Shown here: piece by piece, positions 19,130 through 28,911 of the stretch
Layout of the letters: each line of letters begins with the position of its first letter
Numbering within the stretch: the first letter of the stretch is position 1
Assembly: GCA_963750915.1 (NCBI GenBank)
Contig: CAVVSF010000007.1
Location: forward strand, 1,302,001 to 1,366,000
DNA length: 64,000 nucleotides
Reading direction: 5' to 3'
DNA from: DATBJJ01 sp963750915
GTDB taxonomy: Bacteria; Acidobacteriota; Vicinamibacteria; Vicinamibacterales; 2-12-FULL-66-21
Position numbers and translations under genes: made by a program
The notes under the pieces: generated by a model
Seen by the model: the letters and a program-made list of their open reading frames with translations, nothing else
Told to the model about the DNA's origin: nothing
The model's database searches: none

Positions 19130-20700
19130 CTAAGACCGCCCGTGCGTCCGCGAAAGATCTGAAAGGAATGACGCGCGTTCCTGCCCCCCGAATCGGTGAG
19201 AAGGTCCTCGACCGGACCGGGAAGACGCCACGACCAGTTGATGTCGCTGATCAGCGCCGGGATGTTGACGCGATCGCGCCAGCCGAAGATGTCCTGGATC
19301 GGCAGGATGAGCAGTTGCGATCCCGAACCGAACAGCGTCGCGAGCAGGCCGTCGCGCAGGCCGTCGGTGAAGGGCGCGGTCAGCGACGGCTGGAGCGGGC
19401 GCAGCGACGGGATGTCGGCGAGCGCGCGGCGCTCCTCTTCCGCCGCGCCGTCCCACCACTCGGCCATCGTCTCGGTGTCGTGCGTCCCGCTCGTCGCGAC
19501 CGAGACCGGGGCGTACGAGGCCGGATCGATGAACGGCTGCCCCGGCGCCTTCCATTCGCGCTCCCACCGCAGCACCTTCATGCCGGGAACACCGCGCTCG
19601 GCCAGCGTGACGCGGAGGAAGTCCGGCACGGTGCCGAGGTCTTCGCCGATCAGGCTGGCGCCGCTCTCGAGGAAGAGCGACATCAGCTCGTCACCCATCG
19701 CCCGCTGATCCGCTTCCCTGGCCGGCCAGAACCCGGGGGCCGCGCCGGTCTTGCGGACGTAGGTGCGGAAGAAGCCGATCAAATGATCGATGCGGTACCC
19801 GTCGTAGAGCGCCGCCGACCGCCGGGCGCGATCGCGCAGCCAGCTGAAGTTGGAGGCGCGAACGACATCCCAGCGATACGCCGGCAGTCCCCAATCCTGG
19901 CCGGTCTCGGAGAACGCGTCGGGCGGCGTGCCGACGGAAGCGTCGATGTCGAACTCGTGCTGCCGCGCCCAGACGTCGGCGCTGTGGCTGCTCACCATGA
20001 ACGGGAAGTCGCCGAACATGCCGACCGAACCGGCCTCGCGGCGCGCCGCCTGCCACTGCTCGTCGGCAAGCCACTGCAGGTAGGCGTAGTAGGAAATCTC
20101 CTGCCCAAGCCGCTGCCGCGCGTCGTTCAGCGCCGCCGGAACGCGGTTGCGGACGCCGGCGTCCCACTCGCGCCAGTGACGGCCGCCGTGCGCCTCGAGC
20201 AGGGCGCGGAACAGCGCGTAGTCGCCGAGCCACCAGTCCTCCCGCTCGCGAAACGCGCGGAAGCGCCGATCGCGATCGCCGCCGCGGCCGGCAACTGTCT
20301 GACGAAAATGCGAGAACGCCTGCCGCAGCGCCCGCCCCTTCACCGCGCGGACGCCGGCATAGTCGACGCGTTCCGCGCGCCGCACCCGGTCGAGCAGCGC
20401 CAGGTCGTCGCCGGCGAGCACCGCGTCCTCTTTCCAGTCCTCGACCGATTCGACCGAGATGTAGATCGGATCGATCGCCATCGCGCTCAGCGCCGAGTAG
20501 GGCGAGCTCTGACCCGCCTGCATCTCGTTCATCGGCAGGAACTGGACGAAGTCGAGGCCGGCCGCCGCCAGCCAGCGCGCCAGCGGCACGAGGTCCGGGA
20601 TCTCGCCGATGCCCCAGCTGCGCCGGCTCGGAATCGAGAACAGCGGCACGAGCACGCCGGCGTGGCGCCCGCTCCAGAATCGCGACCGTGCCTCAGCCAT
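19130..20700 (-). CDS. malQ: 4-alpha-glucanotransferase (amylomaltase), one-base frameshift near the end
   Basis: GH77 enzyme that transfers alpha-1,4-glucan segments between maltodextrins; cytoplasmic. It begins MAEARSRFWSGRHAG and shows the family motifs SWGIGEIPD, FVQFLPMNEMQAGQSSPYSALSAMAIDP, YDGYRIDHLIGFF (nucleophile Asp), LIGEDLGTVPDFLR (acid/base Glu) and ATSGTHDTETMAEWW (third Asp). Length is 523 residues after repair. The six-C run at 19184-19189 must be seven for the protein to end QERASFLSDLSRTHGRS, a normal GH77 tail; as sequenced the frame runs on into the next gene. The ATG at 20700 overlaps the stop of the aminotransferase gene (ATGGCTGA), implying coupled translation. Confidence 0.9.
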
Positions 20701-21862
20701 CGACGCGCTCCAGCAGACGCCGCACCCCGTCGGCAAAGACCACTGGCTCCGGCAGCAGGCTCAGGACGACGAACGACTCGTGCGGGAAGTCGAAGAAGAA
20801 CCCGGGGTGGACCAGGATCCGATCCTGTTCGAGCAGATCGACGACGAGATCCTCTTCGCTGCGCGTCGACGGCACGCGCACAACCGCCGACCATCCGGCC
20901 TCGGCTGGCAGGACATCGACGGCGGGATGCCTGGCGGCCGCCGCACGCAGGGCGCCAGCGTTCTGCCGCACCCGCCGGAGGATCTGCGCACGCGCGGCAG
21001 CGCCGCTCTCGATGAGCGACGGTGCCGCCACCTGCACCGGCGTGGAGACCGAGAGGTAGGCATCGCAGACGACCTCGAGCCGCTCCAGCGCTTCCTCGAC
21101 CAGCGCCTCGGGCCCGTCGACGGCCATCCATCCGAGCTTGACCTGCGGCAGGCCCGCCGACTTCGACAAGCCGCCGAGGCGGAACGTCAGGCATGGCGGC
21201 GGCGCCGCAGGGCGCGTGCGCAGCCTTCTCCACGTCGATCGGATAGTCGGCGAACACTTCGTCGACGATGAGCGCGGCGTGACGGCGGGCGCAGCGATCC
21301 GACAGCTCCTGAAGCTCGTCGTCGGACACGATCGAACCGGTGGGGTTGTTCGGGCTGACGGCCAGCACGGCACGGACGCCGTCGGTCCAGGCACGGTCGA
21401 GCTCGTCCGCGGCGAGCGTCCAGCGGCCGTGATACTCCAGGCGGTACGGCACCGCTCTCACGCCATCGAGCATCGTCAGGTGATCGAACAGCGGGTAGCT
21501 CGGCGTCGGCACGAGCGCGTCGTCGCCCCGCGGCGCGCAGAGCAGCTTGAAGAGCAGCGTGTAGGCTTCGCTGGTGCTTGCCGTGAGCACGATGCGGCGG
21601 GGATCGACAGTCTCGCCGCGCCTGGCGTAGTCGGCGGCGACGGCGAGCGCGCGCCGACGGCAGGCCGAACGGCTCCGGCGTGTACTTCAGCCCGTCAGGC
21701 GACGACAGCGCTGCCAGAAGATCGACGGGATAGTCGATGCCGGCGCACGTCGGGTTGGTGATCGGTGAGGTCGACGATCGGCGTCGCCCCTGAGCGTGCC
21801 GTGGAGACCGCGCGTGTAATGCGATTCGGCGACAAGCTGCGCGGCACGCGCTCGGAGAACAT
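20693..21862 (-). CDS. PLP-dependent aminotransferase, class I/II (frameshifted)
   Basis: Fold-type I aminotransferase of about 388 residues once three one-base insertions (near 21765, 21661 and 21192) are removed. The start MFSERVPRSLSPNRI is at the ATG 21862. Typical motifs are TITNPTCAGIDYP at the N-terminus, the SPNNPTGSIVSDDEL loop, and the PLP lysine in LGGLSKSAGLPQVKLGW; the C-terminal substrate-carboxylate Arg is likely within AVVRVPSTRSEEDLVV. The amino acid substrate is unknown. It is coupled to malQ by a stop/start overlap, although the two enzymes have no obvious shared pathway. The regular spacing of the shifts suggests sequencing error rather than decay. Confidence 0.8.
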
Positions 21863-21895
21863 TCACTTGATAGACTACAACGCTTGACTCCGAGT

Positions 21896-21919
21896 GGGGT
21901 CAGACCATGGTCTGACCCC
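21896..21919. repeat. Perfect 24-bp palindrome, copy 3
   Basis: Identical to the copies at 3491 and 3579 and extended to 26 bases by flanking T and A. It lies in the 82-base divergent space between the aminotransferase (start 21862) and the DinB-fold gene (start 21945), so here it is between promoters rather than at gene ends. Confidence 0.9.
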
Positions 21920-21944
21920 AAATTGGCAGAATGTGCGTACATCG

Positions 21945-22440
21945 ATGACGATGGAACTCGACTACCGCGAGCTGCTGCGTTACAGCGGCGAGGAACGTGA
22001 CAAGTGGCGCGACTGGCTGCTGCTCCATCCCGAAGCGATGGAGGTGCCGGTGCAGCCCGGCGGCCGGCTGCCGACCGTCGGCAAGCTGATCGACCACATC
22101 TTCCTCGTTGAGCGGCGGCACCTTCAGCGCCTCACCGGCGATGCCCTCGATACGACCACCGGCCTGACCGGCAACAACGCGATCCCGCTGTTCGACTATG
22201 GCGCGTCGGTCCGGCGCGAGCTCGAGCAGTTCGTCAGCGTCCTCGATGACGACGACGCCCGGCAGCCGCGGGAGATTCATCGTCCGCGACCAGCCGTATC
22301 GGATGACGCCGCGAAAGCTGCTCTTCCACACGCAGCTGCACGAGATCCGCCACTGGGCGCAGATTGCCCTGGCCGTCCGCCTCGCCGGCCTCGATCCGCC
22401 GGGCGATCACGACCTCTTCTTCAGCCGCGCTCTGGAGTAG
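21945..22440 (+). CDS. DinB-fold (DUF664-like) putative metal-dependent protein, frameshifted
   Basis: Small four-helix-bundle protein of about 164 residues after removing one base near 22272. It begins MTMELDYRELLRYSGEERDKW. The three histidines expected of the DinB/YfiT metal site are present: one in VGKLIDHIFLVERRHLQRL and two in LLFHTQLHEIRHWAQIAL, the latter read in the second frame. These proteins act as thiol-dependent transferases or detoxification enzymes in some lineages, but most are uncharacterised, as here. It stands alone on the plus strand. A second in-frame start (MELDY) at 21951 is possible. Confidence 0.78.
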
Positions 22441-22452
22441 GGCGCGCAGCGC

Positions 22453-24024
22453 TCACCGCACGTCTTTCCTGATCATCAGTACCAGGGCGTCCCTCGGGCG
22501 GAACCAGTACCAGTAGGTCGGACCATTCGCACCGGCGACGAAATTCACGCCGGTGCCGGTTTCCATGTTCACCCAGACGGCTTCCTGCGTCTCGGGCGGG
22601 AACGTCATCGTCACTTTCTGCGATTCGTCGCCATGGTTCAGCGCGACGAGCATCAACACTGTCGGCGACTCGAGGAACCGTGTCTCGATCAGACCATCCG
22701 AGCCTTCGAGCCGGACTTCCGGCGCGGCGCCGGCGCGCGTGACCGCCTCGACGATCTGCGCCGGCGACATCGGCCCGCGCGCCGCGTCGATGACGGTGGC
22801 TTTCGCCGACCGGACGATCTCCGACGCCCGCGGCGTCAGGTCGCCGGGCGCGGCGCGGACGAAGAGGCGATAGCGCCCGGCCGTGGCCGCGTCTAGCTCG
22901 CCGGACGAGATCACGTCGGCGGGAATGTTCCGCGACAGCAGCGCTCGCTGCACCTGCCCGAGGACCGGCTGATCGTTGCCGCGCGGGTCGTGAAGGATCG
23001 CGACCCGCGACGGGCGAGGCCGCAGCGGCAGGAACAGCCCGGGATTGCGGGCAATGAGGGGAACAAACTCCGGCGGCTGCCGCCATTCGGGAACGACAAT
23101 GCCTTTCGCGCCGCGCGCGACGGCGCTCCAGCCGACGAGGCGTGCCGATTCGACGCGGTCGAGCGGCGGAGATCGAAGCCACCACCCTTTGTCGTGAGTC
23201 GCGCTCGAAAGTCCGGCAAACGCAAGAAGCGGGCGCAGTGACGCGTCGGGAGACGCGTCCTGCGACCCGCCATAGGCGTCGACGGCCGACGCCATCTGCC
23301 AGTCGTCCTGCCCAGGCGCGTCGCCGATGCCCTGGAGGATCGACGGCTTCTTCGTGTGGCTGATGACGGGCCGGTATCCGACATTCGCCGACGTTTCAGC
23401 CAGCTGCCTGAGATCGTCGCGCACCGCCGCGCGCACGTAGGCGGCGCGATCGCTCGAGGCCGCCTGCTTCGACCACATCACGAAGCGCCGCATCGTGTGC
23501 GGGCAGAGGCAGAACTCCGGCGCCAGATCGCTGGCGACGTCGATGGCCAGCACGCTGCGCGCGCTCGCGGCCCGGCCGGCCGCTGCGGCGACGAACGCCA
23601 GCGCATCGCCGCGAAGGTAAGGATGGTCGAGACAGCCGCGCAACTCGTCGCCGCTGCCGGTCCTGGCGGGCAGCACTAACCGACCGTCGGGATAGCGGGT
23701 GAAGGCCCAGGGCGGCGGCACGCCGGCCTCGAGCTGCAGCACGAGGCGCAGCCCGGTCGACTGCGCCAGCTCGAGCGCGTGAGTCAACGCATCGAAACGA
23801 TACTGGCCGCGCTCGGGTTCGCTGTCCAGCCACCGCACGACGAGAACGACGGTGTTGTAGCCGAGCCTGAGAATGTCCTGATAATCGCGGGCAATGAGCT
23901 CGCGGGTCGCCGCGGCCGGCAGGCGGTACTCGGCCCCCACGGGCATGAACGGCTCGGCGCCGCGCTGCGCCGACAGCCCGCCCGCGAGCAGTACCCACGC
24001 GACGAGGAGCGCGACTCTCCGCAT
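22453..24024 (-). CDS. Secreted beta-galactosidase-like (GH42-type) glycoside hydrolase
   Basis: Exported protein of 523 residues. The start is set at ATG 24024, which gives a clean signal peptide (MRRVALLVAWVLLAGGLSAQ); an in-frame ATG at 24159 would add 45 unrelated residues. The N-terminal (beta/alpha)8 domain shows the GH42-like text LGYNTVVLVVRWLDSEPERGQYRFDAL and GLRLVLQLEAGVPPPWAFTRYPDG. A middle GATase-like domain (SRVAILHDPRGNDQPVLGQ) and a small C-terminal beta domain follow. Catalytic glutamates cannot be fixed by eye; AIDVASDLAPEFCLCP, where the acid/base residue is expected, looks divergent. Activity therefore needs testing. It diverges from the S9 peptidase gene. Confidence 0.68.
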   Translation of the reverse strand: MRRVALLVAWVLLAGGLSAQRGAEPFMPVGAEYRLPAAATRELIARDYQDILRLGYNTVVLVVRWLDSEPERGQYRFDALTHALELAQSTGLRLVLQLEAGVPPPWAFTRYPDGRLVLPARTGSGDELRGCLDHPYLRGDALAFVAAAAGRAASARSVLAIDVASDLAPEFCLCPHTMRRFVMWSKQAASSDRAAYVRAAVRDDLRQLAETSANVGYRPVISHTKKPSILQGIGDAPGQDDWQMASAVDAYGGSQDASPDASLRPLLAFAGLSSATHDKGWWLRSPPLDRVESARLVGWSAVARGAKGIVVPEWRQPPEFVPLIARNPGLFLPLRPRPSRVAILHDPRGNDQPVLGQVQRALLSRNIPADVISSGELDAATAGRYRLFVRAAPGDLTPRASEIVRSAKATVIDAARGPMSPAQIVEAVTRAGAAPEVRLEGSDGLIETRFLESPTVLMLVALNHGDESQKVTMTFPPETQEAVWVNMETGTGVNFVAGANGPTYWYWFRPRDALVLMIRKDVR

Positions 24025-24073
24025 CGCGCCGATCTTACCTGAGCCCCTGATAGAATCCGCTCGTTGCACGCTT

Positions 24074-24116
24074 GCTCTCTGTTCGAGGACTGCAGGCTCT
24101 CTCTTCGAGGACTGCA
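24074..24116 (+). repeat. Two near-identical 21-mers in tandem upstream of the S9 peptidase gene
   Basis: The unit GCTCTCT(G/C)TTCGAGGACTGCA occurs at 24074-24094 and 24096-24116, with one mismatch and a period of 22 bases. The second copy ends 14 bases before the peptidase ATG. The spacing of two helical turns would suit a pair of regulator sites, but this could also be one more simple repeat of the kind found in other gaps. Confidence 0.6.
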
Positions 24117-24130
24117 CGGAGGATGGACTG

Positions 24131-26560
24131 ATGCATTCACGCACCGCCCTGCTGGTCACGGCTGCTCTCGCTTCCCTGACTCTCGGCTCGCCCCGGCTTC
24201 AGGCGCAATCGGCGGCGCCGGCGGCATATCTGACCCCGCCCAAGGCCATCGTCGACATCCTCGACGCCGAGCCGCTGCCAACGGTGGTCGTCAGCCCGGC
24301 CGGCGACACGATCGCGCTGATGTCGCGCGCGAGCATGCCGTCGATCCAGGAGCTGTCGCAGCCGATGCTTCGGCTGGGCGGCGTGCGGATCAACCCGAAG
24401 ACGAACGGCCCGCACCGCGCGCCGTCCGGCACCGGCATCACGCTGCGCACGATCGCGACCGGCGCCGAGCGCCGGATTGCCGTGCCCGCCAACGCCCGCC
24501 TCGGCTTCGTCAGCTTCTCACCCGACGGCAAGCGGTTCTTCTTCACCAACACGACCGACGCCCGGATCGATCTGCACGTCGGCGAGGTCGCCAGCGGCCA
24601 GACGCGCATGGCCGACGCGGCGCTCAACACGATCAGCGGCGGCTGCGAATGGCTCGATGACAGCTCCGGCGTGCTGTGCGGCTTCGTGCCGGCCGGGCGC
24701 GGCGCCGCACCGGCGCCGCCGAAGGCGCCGGCCGGCCCGAACATCCAGGAGAGCTACGGCAAGTCGGCGCCAGGCCGCACCTACCAAGATCTCCTGACCA
24801 GCGCCTACGACGAAGACCTCTTCGAGTACTACTTCGCCAGCCAGCTGGCGGTCGTCAACGCCGCCGACGGCAAGCGGACGCCCGTCGGCAAGCCGGGGCT
24901 GATCACGTCGAGCCGCTCGCTGTCGCCGGACGGAAAGTACGTCCTGGTCGAGAAGATCAAGCGCCCCTTCTCGCGGCTGCTGCCCTACTACGAGTTCCCG
25001 ACCGACGTCGAGGTCTGGAGCCGCGGCGGCGAGAAGGTCAAGACCGTCGCCGACGTGCCGATGGGGGACGTTGTACCAATCCTCGGCGTCCACACCGGCC
25101 CGCGTGGCTATCGGTGGCACCCGCTGGCGCCGGCGACGCTCGTCTGGGTCGAAGCGCTCGACAAAGGCGATCTCAAGAACGCGGTTCCGCACCGCGATCG
25201 CATCGTCACGCTCGCGGCGCCTTTCGCGGCGCAGCCGACGGAAGTCGCCAAAACCGAGTTCAGGTATGGCGGCCTCAGCTGGACCGAGAAGGGCACGATC
25301 CTGCTGACCGAGTCGAACCGTACCAACCGCACGACTCGGACCTGGCTGCTCGACGCCAACTGGAGCGGGCCGCGCAAGCTCTGGGATCGGCGGCAGCAGG
25401 ATGCGTACTCGAATCCAGGATCGCCGCTCTTCCGTCCCGGCAAGGGCACGATCCTCCAGGCCGGCAACGCGATCTATCTGACGGGCGCCGGCGCCTCGCC
25501 CGAAGGCGAGCGGCCGTTCCTTGACCGGCTCGACCTCGCGACGTTGAAGAGCGAGCGCCTCTTCCGCAGCGACGCGACGGCTTACGAGACGGTGGTCGGG
25601 CTGCTGGACGACGGCGCGGCGAAGCTACTGACCCGCCGCGAGACGAGGACGCAGCCCCCGAACTACGCCGTGCTCGAGCTGAAGGACGGCGCCCGCCGCG
25701 CCGTCACCGACTTCAAGGATCCACATCCGCAGATCACCGCCGCCGAACGGATGCTCGTCACCTACAAGCGCAAGGACGGCGTCGGCCTCAGCGGCACGAT
25801 CTACCTGCCGCCCGGCCACAAGAAGGGTGAACGGCTGCCGATGCTGGTGTGGGCGTATCCGCGCGAGTTCGCGGACGCCGACTCGGCCGGACAGGTCATC
25901 GGCTCGCCCAATCGCTTCACCACCGTCGGCGGCTCGTCGCACCTGCTGCTGCTCGCGGCCGGCTACGCCATCTTCGACGGCCCGACGCTGCCGATCGTCG
26001 GCGCCGGCGAAACTGCCAACGATACCTACGTGCAGCAGCTCGTCGACGGCGCCGCGGCCGCGATCGACAAGGCCGTGGATCTCGGCATCGCCGACCGCCA
26101 TCGCATCGCCGCCGGCGGCCACAGCTACGGCGCGTTCATGACGGCAAACCTCCTCGCGCACTCGGACCTCTTCGCTGCCGGCATCGCCCGCAGCGGCGCC
26201 TACAACCGCACGCTGACGCCCTTCGGGTTCCAGGCCGAGACCCGCACGTTCTGGGAGATCCCGCAGATCTACGAGCAGATGTCGCCGTTCTGGTACGCGC
26301 ACAAGATCAAGGAGCCGATCCTCCTGATCCACGGCGAAGCGGACGACAACTCGGGCACGTTTCCGATTCAATCCGAGCGGCTCTACATGGCGCTCAAGGG
26401 CCACGGCGCGACCGTCCGCTACGTGACGCTGCCGAACGAAGCGCACGGCTATGCCGCGCGCGAGTCCAACCTCCACACGGTCGCGGAAACCCTGAACTGG
26501 CTCGACAAGTACGTGAAGAACGCGCCGGCGAAGCCGCAGACCGACTCGGCGTCGCGATGA
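24131..26560 (+). CDS. Exported S9 prolyl-oligopeptidase-family peptidase (glutamyl-endopeptidase-like)
   Basis: Serine peptidase of 809 residues. ATG 24131, with GGAGG a few bases upstream, gives a signal peptide ending around SPRLQAQS. The N-terminal half is a seven-bladed beta-propeller; the C-terminal half is an alpha/beta hydrolase with the nucleophile in AAGGHSYGAFMTANLL, Asp in LLIHGEADDNSG and His in LPNEAHGYAARE. The text around MLVWAYPREFADADSAG and IFDGPTLPIVGAGETANDTY resembles the S9D glutamyl endopeptidase group rather than DPP4. It probably digests peptides in the periplasm. It is followed after 31 bases by the dehydratase gene, possibly in one transcript. Confidence 0.88.
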   Translation: MHSRTALLVTAALASLTLGSPRLQAQSAAPAAYLTPPKAIVDILDAEPLPTVVVSPAGDTIALMSRASMPSIQELSQPMLRLGGVRINPKTNGPHRAPSGTGITLRTIATGAERRIAVPANARLGFVSFSPDGKRFFFTNTTDARIDLHVGEVASGQTRMADAALNTISGGCEWLDDSSGVLCGFVPAGRGAAPAPPKAPAGPNIQESYGKSAPGRTYQDLLTSAYDEDLFEYYFASQLAVVNAADGKRTPVGKPGLITSSRSLSPDGKYVLVEKIKRPFSRLLPYYEFPTDVEVWSRGGEKVKTVADVPMGDVVPILGVHTGPRGYRWHPLAPATLVWVEALDKGDLKNAVPHRDRIVTLAAPFAAQPTEVAKTEFRYGGLSWTEKGTILLTESNRTNRTTRTWLLDANWSGPRKLWDRRQQDAYSNPGSPLFRPGKGTILQAGNAIYLTGAGASPEGERPFLDRLDLATLKSERLFRSDATAYETVVGLLDDGAAKLLTRRETRTQPPNYAVLELKDGARRAVTDFKDPHPQITAAERMLVTYKRKDGVGLSGTIYLPPGHKKGERLPMLVWAYPREFADADSAGQVIGSPNRFTTVGGSSHLLLLAAGYAIFDGPTLPIVGAGETANDTYVQQLVDGAAAAIDKAVDLGIADRHRIAAGGHSYGAFMTANLLAHSDLFAAGIARSGAYNRTLTPFGFQAETRTFWEIPQIYEQMSPFWYAHKIKEPILLIHGEADDNSGTFPIQSERLYMALKGHGATVRYVTLPNEAHGYAARESNLHTVAETLNWLDKYVKNAPAKPQTDSASR

Positions 26561-26591
26561 ACGTGACGGTCGCGACAAACAAGGTGCGCGC

Positions 26592-27611
26592 GTGATGGCG
26601 GCGACGTCCTACACGACGCTCGCTGCCATCCGCGAAGCGGCGGAACGCATCAGGGGCATCGCCCGGGTCACGCCGCTCGTCGACGTGTCGGCCGCCGCCG
26701 GGCGGCCCTTCTTCCTCAAGTGCGAGAACCTGCAGCCGGCAGGCGCCTTCAAGATCCGCGGCGCCTACAACATGGTGGCGCAGCTGACCGACGCGCAGCG
26801 CCGGGCCGGCGTCATTACTTATTCATCGGGCAATCACGGCCAGGCGATGGCGCTGGCGGCGCAGACGCTCGGCGCGCCGGCGGTCGTGGTCATGCCGACG
26901 ACGGCGCCGCCGATCAAGATCGACGGCGCCCGGGCCTTCGGGGCCGAAATCATCCTCGCCGGCACGACGTCGTCGGAGCGCCGGGCGCGTGCGGAGAGCG
27001 AGGCCGCGGCGCGCGGCCTGACGATGGTGCCGCCGTTCGATCACGAGTGGATCATCGCCGGCCAGGCGACGGCCGGGCTCGAGATCCTCGAGCAGATGCC
27101 GGACGTCGCCGCGGTGCTGGTGCCGATCGGCGGCGGCGGTCTCGCCGCCGGCGTCGCCGCCGCCGTCAAGCAAAGCCGGCCCGAGGTTGCCGTGATCGGC
27201 GTCGAACCGGCCGGCGCCGCGAAGATGAAGGCCTCGATCGAGGCCGGCCACCCCGTCACGCTGGCGCGCACGTCGACGATCGCCGACGGCCTGATGCCGG
27301 TGCGCCCCGGCGACCTGACGTTCGCCCATGCACGCCGGTTCATCGATCGCATCGTCACCGTTGACGATCCGGCGATCGCCGAGGCCGTGCTGTGGATCTT
27401 CGCCAACGCCAAGATCGTTGCCGAACCGAGCGGCGCGGCGACGACTGCCGCCGTTCGCAGCGGCATCCTCGACGCGGCGTTCCCCGTCAGCGGTCCGATC
27501 GTCGCCATCGTCAGCGGCGGCAACATGGCGGCCGAGCGGCTTGCGACGATCGAGGCGGAAGCAGAGGCTCAGGGCTCAGGGCTCAAGGCTCAGGGGGCTC
27601 AGGAGCCCTGA
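26592..27611 (+). CDS. Threonine/serine dehydratase-like PLP enzyme (fold type II)
   Basis: Fold-type II PLP enzyme of 339 residues. The Schiff-base lysine lies in NLQPAGAFKIRGAYNMV, the substrate loop in YSSGNHGQAMALAA, and the phosphate-binding loop in VPIGGGGLAAGVAA. The length matches biodegradative threonine dehydratase or serine racemase; there is no regulatory ACT domain. The likely reaction is deamination of L-threonine or L-serine to the 2-oxo acid. Either GTG 26592 or ATG 26595 can start it. The last 16 or so residues (QGSGLKAQGAQEP) are encoded by a simple GGCTCAG repeat and are not family sequence, so the stop codon has been supplied by the repeat. Confidence 0.85.
   Translation: MMAATSYTTLAAIREAAERIRGIARVTPLVDVSAAAGRPFFLKCENLQPAGAFKIRGAYNMVAQLTDAQRRAGVITYSSGNHGQAMALAAQTLGAPAVVVMPTTAPPIKIDGARAFGAEIILAGTTSSERRARAESEAAARGLTMVPPFDHEWIIAGQATAGLEILEQMPDVAAVLVPIGGGGLAAGVAAAVKQSRPEVAVIGVEPAGAAKMKASIEAGHPVTLARTSTIADGLMPVRPGDLTFAHARRFIDRIVTVDDPAIAEAVLWIFANAKIVAEPSGAATTAAVRSGILDAAFPVSGPIVAIVSGGNMAAERLATIEAEAEAQGSGLKAQGAQEP
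27563..27607 (+). repeat. GGCTCAG simple tandem repeat at the gene end
   Basis: About six copies of the 7-mer GGCTCAG (with variants) run through the last codons and the stop of the dehydratase gene. It belongs to the same class of locus-specific heptamer arrays seen at 7018 and 49303. Confidence 0.8.
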
Positions 27612-27629
27612 GCCGATCAGATTTCACCA

Positions 27630-28757
27630 ATGCCGATCGAACTCTTCGAGATGGAACGGATGCAGTCGACCTGGGAGAACCTCGTCGACTACGACATGAG
27701 CGAGAGCGGCGTCCGGCCGCTGACGCTGCGCGAGCTCGTCGAGATGGGATTCGATCTCGACGCGTTCCTCGATCAGCCGCTCGGCTACAGCCAGTCGAAC
27801 GGCACGATCGAGCTGCGCGAACGCCTCGCGGCGCTCTACCCGGGCGCGGACCTGGCGCAAATCGAAGTCACCAACGGCACCTCGGAGGCCAACTACCTCA
27901 TCGCCCTCAGCCAGCTCGCGCCCGGCGACGACGTCGCGATGGAGGTGCCGAACTACATGCAGGTGCCGGGCGTCGCCCGCAGCCTGGGCGCGACGATCAA
28001 GACGTTCTCGCTGCTGCAGGACAGCGGCTGGGAGCCGGACTGGGACGCCTTCGAGCGCGCCGTGACACCGAGCACGCGGCTGCTGTATCTCTCCAACCCC
28101 AACAACCCCACCGGATCGATCCTGCCGGAGACGGCAATGCGGCGCATCGTCAACCGCTGCGAGACGACCGGGACCTGGATCGTCGCCGACGAGGTGTATC
28201 TCGGCGCGGAGATCGACGGCCCGCGGACGCCGAGCTTCTGGGGCATGAGCGATCGCGTCATCGTGACGAGCGGCCTGTCGAAGGCCTACGGGATCCCCGG
28301 GCTTCGGATTGGCTGGATCGTCGGCCCGCGCAGCGTGCTCGCCGACTGCTGGTCGCAGCACGACTACCTCACGATCGGTCCGAACAAGCTTTCCGACCGC
28401 CTGGCACAGATCGCGGTCGAGCCCGGCAACCGTGAGCGCTGCTACGCCCGGACGCGGGCGATTCTCGCGCACAACCTGCCGATCGCGCGCGAATGGATCG
28501 CGAGCTTCGGCGGCCGGCTGACCTGGCAGGAACCAAGGGCCGGCGCGATTGCGCTGGTCCGCTACGATGCCGACGTCGCCAGCGTGGAGATCGCCGAACG
28601 GATCCGCGTCAACCAGAGCACGCTCATCGTCCCGGGCGAGCACGTCGGCCTCGAGGGCTACCTGCGCATCTGGCTGGGCGGGCGCGAGGAGTTCCTGCGG
28701 GAAGGGCTGCGGCGGGTCGGCGTCGAGCTGCGGCAGGTCCTCAACGTGGACGCGTGA
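27630..28757 (+). CDS. PLP-dependent aminotransferase, class I/II
   Basis: Intact aminotransferase of 375 residues. Motifs are TNGTSEANYLIALSQLAPGDDV (cofactor-binding start), LYLSNPNNPTGSILPE, WIVADEVYLGAEID (PLP Asp) and the lysine in VTSGLSKAYGIPGLRIGWI; a C-terminal Arg lies in YLRIWLGGREEF. The substrate is unknown. It starts 18 bases after the dehydratase stop. The pair could belong to amino acid catabolism: dehydratase and transaminase both give 2-oxo acids. It is unrelated at sequence level to the aminotransferase at 20693, beyond the shared fold. Confidence 0.87.
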   Translation: MPIELFEMERMQSTWENLVDYDMSESGVRPLTLRELVEMGFDLDAFLDQPLGYSQSNGTIELRERLAALYPGADLAQIEVTNGTSEANYLIALSQLAPGDDVAMEVPNYMQVPGVARSLGATIKTFSLLQDSGWEPDWDAFERAVTPSTRLLYLSNPNNPTGSILPETAMRRIVNRCETTGTWIVADEVYLGAEIDGPRTPSFWGMSDRVIVTSGLSKAYGIPGLRIGWIVGPRSVLADCWSQHDYLTIGPNKLSDRLAQIAVEPGNRERCYARTRAILAHNLPIAREWIASFGGRLTWQEPRAGAIALVRYDADVASVEIAERIRVNQSTLIVPGEHVGLEGYLRIWLGGREEFLREGLRRVGVELRQVLNVDA

Positions 28758-28856
28758 GCGAGCGCAGCGAGCCCACGCGAACGGAGCGCGCCGTCGAAGC
28801 GGCGCGCGAGAGAGCGTGTCGGGGAGTCCGAGGGGCAACGCCCCTTGGTAAAGACT
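28758..28856 (-). repeat. Composite intergenic repeat with GAGGGG hairpin, copy 1
   Basis: Starts directly after the aminotransferase stop. It contains AGCGCAGCGAGCC, ACGCGAACGGAGCG, CGCGAGAGAGCGTGT and a GGGGAGTCCG box, and ends in the hairpin CCGAGGGG-CAA-CGCCCCTTGG (28827-28847). The same blocks in the same order recur at 44188-44294 and, in reverse, at 50513-50640. Placed on the minus strand, as defined by the glnN and dinB copies, the hairpin comes first. Confidence 0.75.
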
Positions 28857-28911
28857 CGTTAACCACGGCGGTTCGGCTCCGTAGTAGATAGGTGAGGAGT
28901 CGCACAGTCCG

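Noticed and set aside
23894..24130. Upstream start for the S9 peptidase giving 888 residues
   Set aside because: The added 79 residues overlap the divergent GH42-like gene and hide the signal peptide that begins at ATG 24131.
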